From contig JASEJD010000003.1 in NCBI GenBank assembly GCA_030016715.1, positions 62,001 through 126,000 on the forward strand: a stretch of 64,000 bases of DNA, written 5' to 3'. Position 1 is the first letter of the stretch. The number at the start of each line of letters is the position of its first letter. The DNA is from Methanobacteriaceae archaeon (GTDB lineage: Archaea; Methanobacteriota; Methanobacteria; Methanobacteriales; Methanobacteriaceae). Below, one piece after another: positions 61,001-64,000 of the stretch. The notes under the pieces were generated by a model that searched no databases, was not told the origin of the DNA, and saw only the letters and a list, made by a program, of their open reading frames with translations. A program made the translations under genes and the position numbers.

Positions 61001-61639
61001 ATGTCCACAGGTAAAAATGCATATTCTATGATCAGTGTAACCAGTAACCTTTTATCAGCTGCCTACCGGGGCTATTATAAGACTGATGCAGCTACCATGA
61101 GAAAGATTGCTAATACCTGGGCTGATTTAATTATCAAAAACGGTGTAAACGGTGATCATCACACCCATGATCATCAGATGATCCAGTATGCCATGCAATA
61201 TATTGATAAGGATAAGCTCTCCCAGTTCAAGGAGACCATGTATAAGGCCACTAAGAATATGGTTTATGCCCCAGGTTCCGGCAGTGTTGATCCTGGAACT
61301 ATTAATCCCGGGGTTACTCCTGGAGGTAATCCTTCCAGTGGTGGTACACCTACCTCAGGATCTACTAATTCTCCAGGAACATCCAGTGCAGCTGGACAGT
61401 CAAATCCTAGCTCCAGCCAATCTACCAGTGGTGCAACTGGTCAATCACCAGGTGAATCAGCATCTTCGGATAGTACTGCTGGTGATCAGAATGTCTATGA
61501 GATTTATGACAAGATCGATGTGGAGAAGGTTGAATCAGCCATTGAAGAGCTGCCCTACGGGCCTCTGGCAGCATTATTGTTCTTGGTACTGGTTATTGCG
61601 GGCTACTTTAAAGGAAGCTACTTCAAAGGAATTAAGTAA
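55052..61639 (+). CDS. Secreted, membrane-anchored CobN-like chelatase with DUF3344 and CARDB domains
   Basis: The 2195-residue protein has a signal peptide (about 1-27), a DUF3344 domain (about 30-290), three CARDB repeats (about 300-615, each ending in a DPxxxVxExxExNN pattern), a CobN/magnesium-chelatase H-like body (about 625-2060), a Ser/Gly/Pro-rich stalk (about 2075-2145), and one membrane segment near 2172 with a basic tail. CobN signs are ALIYYNYPPGKNNIGASYLD, HMGRHATHEWLPGKE (usually HxGTHGxxEWLPGK) and VKRRAGGVIIDHLTPP. CobN inserts Co into a corrin with CobS and CobT inside the cell; here the enzyme faces outside and no ATPase partner is nearby. TTG start after GGGGGAG. Confidence 0.85.
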   Translation: MDNIKNKCLFIIIVTLMTFILCGTATADEYVGGTPLNTYENGTVSGGVYTDSYYGINSPTPTNVTYNFQDLPENAEINSAKLVTVVYCGHMQNNYNGKVDVTFNGQLIGSEVLDTSYSYPGEEGTGTVWLNDHLNRVTSDYMMWYDVTSLVQQSNSATVTSSKISPSFDGRIKLITLIVTYNDGDSDIIHYWINLGHDVSSYNDDPYVGVTNFTGPGIDVEKADLTIIHLASLDGTYQFNGSIIPGSPPQGSYSGSNTWNVTNNYNKDFNSLNYDRTGNYYKILMAILTAEIKTKPDLEVEIINLPGTVLLGENQIIVVEVRNSGSSASGEFMVQLFSNSSLIDTQVISNLDPGSSTTLNFNWTPTTLGNYTIRAIVDPEDQVSESDEDNNESSSQCMVTGTSLPDLVASNLQIPLIIYINDTYQVNVTVNNTGNAAASKFKVKLYDNGDLVETQIVNNLNQGSSIILYFNWTPSILGEHILRVEVDPDFEVLESNEYNNNLTSSVIAVPKLPDLIIEAINTPSNMEAGTSYPLTVTVKNMGPGNSIGGTIALYDGLNLIGTQILGDIHSGETSIFTFNWTPILVGQQNLRAVIDPDNQVTEANEENNNLSKVVIVKDQQVKNVFLVSDNPGTAVLNMAAHDILNMFPGMVSIQIRSDSQITAMDDSELLAFLQSCDVFIGNWISTQAAAKLSSLLAEHPEILINKPVFLILETDANNVQLMKYSTINGVKILENYTLPQLTNYRENTRRGGNFDDIVAFMGASSFPLNYNTATLYKCVEDKANAVNQILWAINQAGFSTNYQNPQASAVLDYGIYRYKWYTSLEEYMADYFQPNRPTVAVIESTAYLKSGNLQVYYYIIEQLEARGLNVIPVLAAGGSSDQLKVMVENFTNAPDIASYLSNPSHYQTYVDLIVQMQAYGLGGESFTDTTQFFTYLNAPVIRAIHSDYLTNEDWELSSEGLSTVAGDRWWHIAILEAQGIIEPTFIGGKSSYLDPETGAAIIAYIPQEANIERMTERIKNWTQLKYMPNSDKLIALIYYNYPPGKNNIGASYLDTVASIYNLLYLFQEQGYTVENLPETADDLLVLILAQGVNIANWAPGELETMANNPNILLYPVSDYLEWFNQLDPLTQKWVTDGPTAYIGELCRRAVELDNTQDMNNIINAWQAEILALIPGGNLAATDLINNIALTLKNYVQSHSQSDYNTYLSLKANFMALNVEGLSGWGQAPGNIMTVVKDGIEYFVLPGIQFGNIFIGPQPQRGWEGDVNQLYHNSRVPPHHQYLAFYAYLQQQEYNAMVHMGRHATHEWLPGKEVVLANTDFPMVVTGNIPQINYYIIDGLAEGIQVKRRAGGVIIDHLTPPMTFTQLYGGLSLLAKLADEYEDATTTRRQAIIVEVKSIIANNHLEGDMGGSISNLNNDELIDRINTYLSDVQSTLYPYGVHTIGAPWSDEKMALLVTSMLGVAFNVNGGTTYTTLQDQVALIMKGKLFSNCNAQEKDDVQNKCIELVKNLIHNDVTTVALSLTTNPSGEFIFALEKAVEYINAINSSLEEEVNALFNALSGGFVAPGPGVEPVTNPDALPTGRNFYHDQSSEIPTPDAYDYGAILAALALNDMEIGTEKIVIGIWCVETARDDGALVAMVMHLLGMAPQWSDSPSAGPNGQKLKEMPVYVELENLIRPAGWENKRIDVVVITSGLFRDLYSRQAVLLDKSFRIALARSYYTIISNPTLNALYGNQLKLSLEKVLATVSYYGLGNEPLSSNYVAKHWVEDYIYYMEQGMSSDAAAEMAICRIFAPPSGDYGAGISKSAQLSWTTEDRMEIADFYLQRMGHIYSENNWGLANSDVFKRALSNVGTVFTSRNTNLYGVLDNDDFFDYWGGLSLAMERVNGQAPNMFVLRYADRNNPSVMTIENFLNRELTIRYFNPSWIKGMMGEGYSGARQISQKFVENLWGWQITRPGTVQNWMWEEITNVYINDKHNTGVTQWMSTGKNAYSMISVTSNLLSAAYRGYYKTDAATMRKIANTWADLIIKNGVNGDHHTHDHQMIQYAMQYIDKDKLSQFKETMYKATKNMVYAPGSGSVDPGTINPGVTPGGNPSSGGTPTSGSTNSPGTSSAAGQSNPSSSQSTSGATGQSPGESASSDSTAGDQNVYEIYDKIDVEKVESAIEELPYGPLAALLFLVLVIAGYFKGSYFKGIK

Positions 61640-61644
61640 TCTTC

Positions 61645-61660
61645 CTTTTTTTATTTTTTT
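61645..61660 (+). terminator. T-rich transcription terminator
   Basis: Right after the CobN-like gene the plus strand has two T7 runs separated by a single A, a typical archaeal T-tract terminator. A further T7 run follows near 61680. Confidence 0.5.
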
Positions 61661-61713
61661 AAAAGTATTACTTTTACTATTTTTTTAATCAATTTAGTAT
61701 TAATTCTAAATTA

Positions 61714-61766
61714 AGTAATACCTCTTTATAAGGGATCTAACAAATTAGTAATAATAAAAAAGTAAT
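61714..61766. promoter_or_regulatory. AGTAAT-box region upstream of the DUF3344 gene
   Basis: AGTAAT occurs at 61714, 61747 and 61761, with ATTACT at 61667 and another AGTAAT at 61635 in the end of the previous gene. CAAATTAG (61741) followed by AAAAAAGTAATAA (61756) matches the arrangement before the CobN-like gene. A common regulator of both surface genes is possible. Confidence 0.4.
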
Positions 61767-61925
61767 AAATAGTATTAAATATTAGTTGGGATAACTCTAA
61801 TTCAATATAAAACTTGGAGGTGATAGGGATAGTAGTAAAGATCAAATTCCTTATTTTAAATTCCTTAATATAGAAATCAACTTGAAAATTATGCTTAAAA
61901 TAATTAAATTGAGGTGGATAATATT

Positions 61926-64000
61926 TTGAACAAAAATGTAAACCAAAAATTGGTGCTAATAACTTTAACCATGTTTCTGGCACTGGTACTTGCTGGTGCA
62001 GTTTCAGCTGAAGAATTACCATTAACCACCAATGGCAGTGGCACCGTATCTGGAGACTTGTATGTGGATGTACAACAACCCACCCCATTTGGAAGCCAAC
62101 CACAAAATACAGGTGTAACCCAGGAGGCAACATTTGACTTCGGATCTTCTGGTTATACAGACATAGAATATGCTAAACTGTACACCATGGTATATGTGGC
62201 AGGTACAGATAACCGGGAGTGTAACGTGGATGTTTCCATGGATGGAAATAATGATGGAACCTATGAAACAGCCCTGGATTCAGTAACCCTGAACACAGCC
62301 TCAAATACTAATGGTGATGTTTACTGGCAAAATGACCATATCAACCGGGTATATTCCGATTATCTGCTGTTTTATGATGTAAAGGACTACATACAAAATG
62401 GAATAATAAATGTGAAAGTCCAGACCTCACCTGGAGCAGCTAACATGGACGGCCGTATCAAATACATAGCATTAGCAGTGGTCTATAATGATGGGGATAA
62501 TGATGTGGTGGCCTACTGGGTAAATGACGGTCATCAATGGTTTAATGATGGAACCTTCCGTGAAACCACATTTAACACAGCTCCATTAGTGGAAGGATGG
62601 GACAGTGCCCAGTTAAAGGCTGTAACCACAAGCAGTACAGATGCAGCCTACACCTTTAACAGTGAAATAAAGCCAAGCGGAGTACCTAGTAACTATCTCT
62701 GTGTAAATACATGGGACGTGACTGATGATATAGATGCAGGTGAAACAAGTACTCTAAGATATGCTAAAGACAGTGGATCCTACAAGACCACTCTGTCCAC
62801 ATTAAAAGTGAGATATGATGCACCACACTTGGAGATAACTGCTGTTAATTACAACCCAGATAATGCATCTGGACATAGAGAACTATTTGCCCATGAAGCT
62901 AATAATATTGTGGCTACCATAATAAACAATGGAAGTGCTGCTGCTGGTCCATTTAATGTTAACCTGGATATTGGTGGTTACACTGAAACCCAAAGTGTAC
63001 CTGGACTGGGCATTGGAGAATCTGTTAATGTAGTTTTCACAGGATATGCACCGTCTAGTATTGGGATGAAAGATGTGGAAGTTACAGTAGACCTTGATGA
63101 TGAAATAGTTGACACCTTCACTGGTCAAAGGGAAGTCTTCTACAATGGTTACAAAGGAAAATCCTATACTGATGGTGATAATCTGGAAACCACCAACTAC
63201 CTGGAAGGTTTCATAGATCTGATTTATTCACCTGGTGATTCAGCTTACCGTGGAAGTGGAGCAGCCAACTGGAATAACCCTTACAATGTAAACTGGACTT
63301 CAACTGATCTACCAATACCAGAAGGTGCAACAGTAGTTCTGGCTAAACTCTACCAGGGATACACCTGGAATACTGTTCCTGGAATGCCTGATTTTAATGC
63401 AGAGTTTAATGGTACCCCAATAAATGTAGTGGCCCATTACTTTGACCAGAAAAGTTACGGAACCAGTAACAATCCCAGTGGTTTAATGGTATATGATGTT
63501 ACCAGTCTTTTCAATACTAGTGGGAATACATTAACACTTACCAAAGGAGCCAATACCCTTACTGCACTTTACGGTTCCTACTTGGTAGTGGTATATGAAA
63601 AAGCAGGGGAAACATTCAAACGGATCTGGATAAATGAAGAAGCCGACATGCTATACAGTAGAACCGACTACTCTACCAATGATGAAGAGGCAACTGCCTA
63701 TGCAAACTACACAAATATACCCATAACCGGTATGGTAGATGCCAAGGCTATTGCCATACTAGCTAGTGCTAATGATGATGGAAAAAGTAAGTACTACTTC
63801 AATGGATCAGAGTACACTGGTTTCTGGGCTGATTATCTAGCTGGTCCGCAGATTGGATTTAGTGAATTTGATGTCACTGGAGATGTTCAACAAGGTAATA
63901 ATCTGGCTGCTTTGCAGAGCCATAACCCTGGAACCAACGGGGATAACATGGTAGCCTTCCAGAACATACTGATAATGGAGTACATTCCAGAACTGGTAGT
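61926..64000 (+). CDS. DUF3344/CARDB surface protein, 3' end cut by window edge
   Basis: A TTG start with GAGGTGG upstream opens a frame of over 690 residues that runs off the window. It has a signal peptide (VLITLTMFLALVLAGAVSA), a DUF3344 domain similar to that of the CobN-like protein (both share NDH-NRV-SDY and YNDGD), a CARDB-like stretch (about 310-385) and a second DUF3344-like domain from about 400. It is secreted and probably an adhesin-like wall protein. It may continue into an enzyme domain like its neighbour; that part is not visible. Confidence 0.8.
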   Translation, partial: MNKNVNQKLVLITLTMFLALVLAGAVSAEELPLTTNGSGTVSGDLYVDVQQPTPFGSQPQNTGVTQEATFDFGSSGYTDIEYAKLYTMVYVAGTDNRECNVDVSMDGNNDGTYETALDSVTLNTASNTNGDVYWQNDHINRVYSDYLLFYDVKDYIQNGIINVKVQTSPGAANMDGRIKYIALAVVYNDGDNDVVAYWVNDGHQWFNDGTFRETTFNTAPLVEGWDSAQLKAVTTSSTDAAYTFNSEIKPSGVPSNYLCVNTWDVTDDIDAGETSTLRYAKDSGSYKTTLSTLKVRYDAPHLEITAVNYNPDNASGHRELFAHEANNIVATIINNGSAAAGPFNVNLDIGGYTETQSVPGLGIGESVNVVFTGYAPSSIGMKDVEVTVDLDDEIVDTFTGQREVFYNGYKGKSYTDGDNLETTNYLEGFIDLIYSPGDSAYRGSGAANWNNPYNVNWTSTDLPIPEGATVVLAKLYQGYTWNTVPGMPDFNAEFNGTPINVVAHYFDQKSYGTSNNPSGLMVYDVTSLFNTSGNTLTLTKGANTLTALYGSYLVVVYEKAGETFKRIWINEEADMLYSRTDYSTNDEEATAYANYTNIPITGMVDAKAIAILASANDDGKSKYYFNGSEYTGFWADYLAGPQIGFSEFDVTGDVQQGNNLAALQSHNPGTNGDNMVAFQNILIMEYIPELV

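Noticed and set aside
61188-61688. A 166-residue plus-strand frame at the end of the CobN-like gene
   Set aside because: It is an out-of-frame reading of the Ser/Gly/Pro-rich stalk; low complexity with no start signal.
61726-62133. Minus-strand frame of 135 residues over the start of the last surface gene
   Set aside because: The plus strand has a signal peptide and DUF3344 pattern with a strong ribosome site here.

Overview
The window looks like part of the chromosome of a hydrogenotrophic, pseudomurein-walled methanogenic archaeon, most likely a Methanobacterium-type member of the Methanobacteriales. The reasons are a nearly complete energy-converting hydrogenase A (eha) operon, low GC, archaeal TATA boxes, Shine-Dalgarno sites of the GGAGG/GGTGAT type with frequent TTG and GTG starts, and DUF3344, DUF1616 and CARDB surface proteins. 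I saw no tRNA, rRNA, transposase or full CRISPR array.

Region 1 (1-10938, all minus strand) is the eha operon from ehaA to the 5' part of ehaR. It holds the membrane subunits (EhaA-EhaL), the [NiFe] small and large subunits (EhaN, EhaO), two polyferredoxins (EhaP with 6 clusters, EhaQ with 10) and a HAD-family protein (EhaR). Eha couples ion translocation to H2-driven ferredoxin reduction and feeds electrons into methanogenesis.

Region 2 (11269-36871) is a large surface-glycan locus. It contains a four-module DUF1616 membrane protein, UDP-ManNAcA synthesis (wecB, wecC), three further SDR epimerases, two flippases, four GT4 and one GT2 glycosyltransferases, two tandem GT-C-like enzymes and a hexapeptide acetyltransferase. 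It ends with a DPPR-synthase-like UbiA enzyme, a PHP phosphoesterase, an LPG-synthase-TM protein and a DUF362 protein. An Sm-like protein and a TIGR04076-like protein sit in the middle. Two short units there each carry an exact 29-bp direct repeat flanking 36 or 39 bp of unrelated DNA at a gene boundary. They resemble repeat-spacer-repeat scars of off-target CRISPR spacer integration.

Region 3 (37164-54679) is a signalling island. It has four HisKA_2-type histidine kinases and no response regulator, and a stressosome-like set (RsbR, RsbS, RsbT, RsbX homologues). The set is followed by a kinase with a degenerate RsbT-like N-terminus, a CarH-like B12-binding protein with a W-x9-EH motif, a small helical protein and another kinase. 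A decayed PAS-sensor pseudogene precedes it. A frameshifted PBP4-like carboxypeptidase, a PsbP-like lipoprotein and an MFS transporter behind two identical palindromes lie between the kinases.

Region 4 (55052-64000) is cell surface: a 2195-residue secreted, membrane-anchored CobN-like chelatase with DUF3344 and CARDB domains, then a DUF3344 surface protein that runs off the window. Both genes lie behind clusters of AGTAAT boxes.
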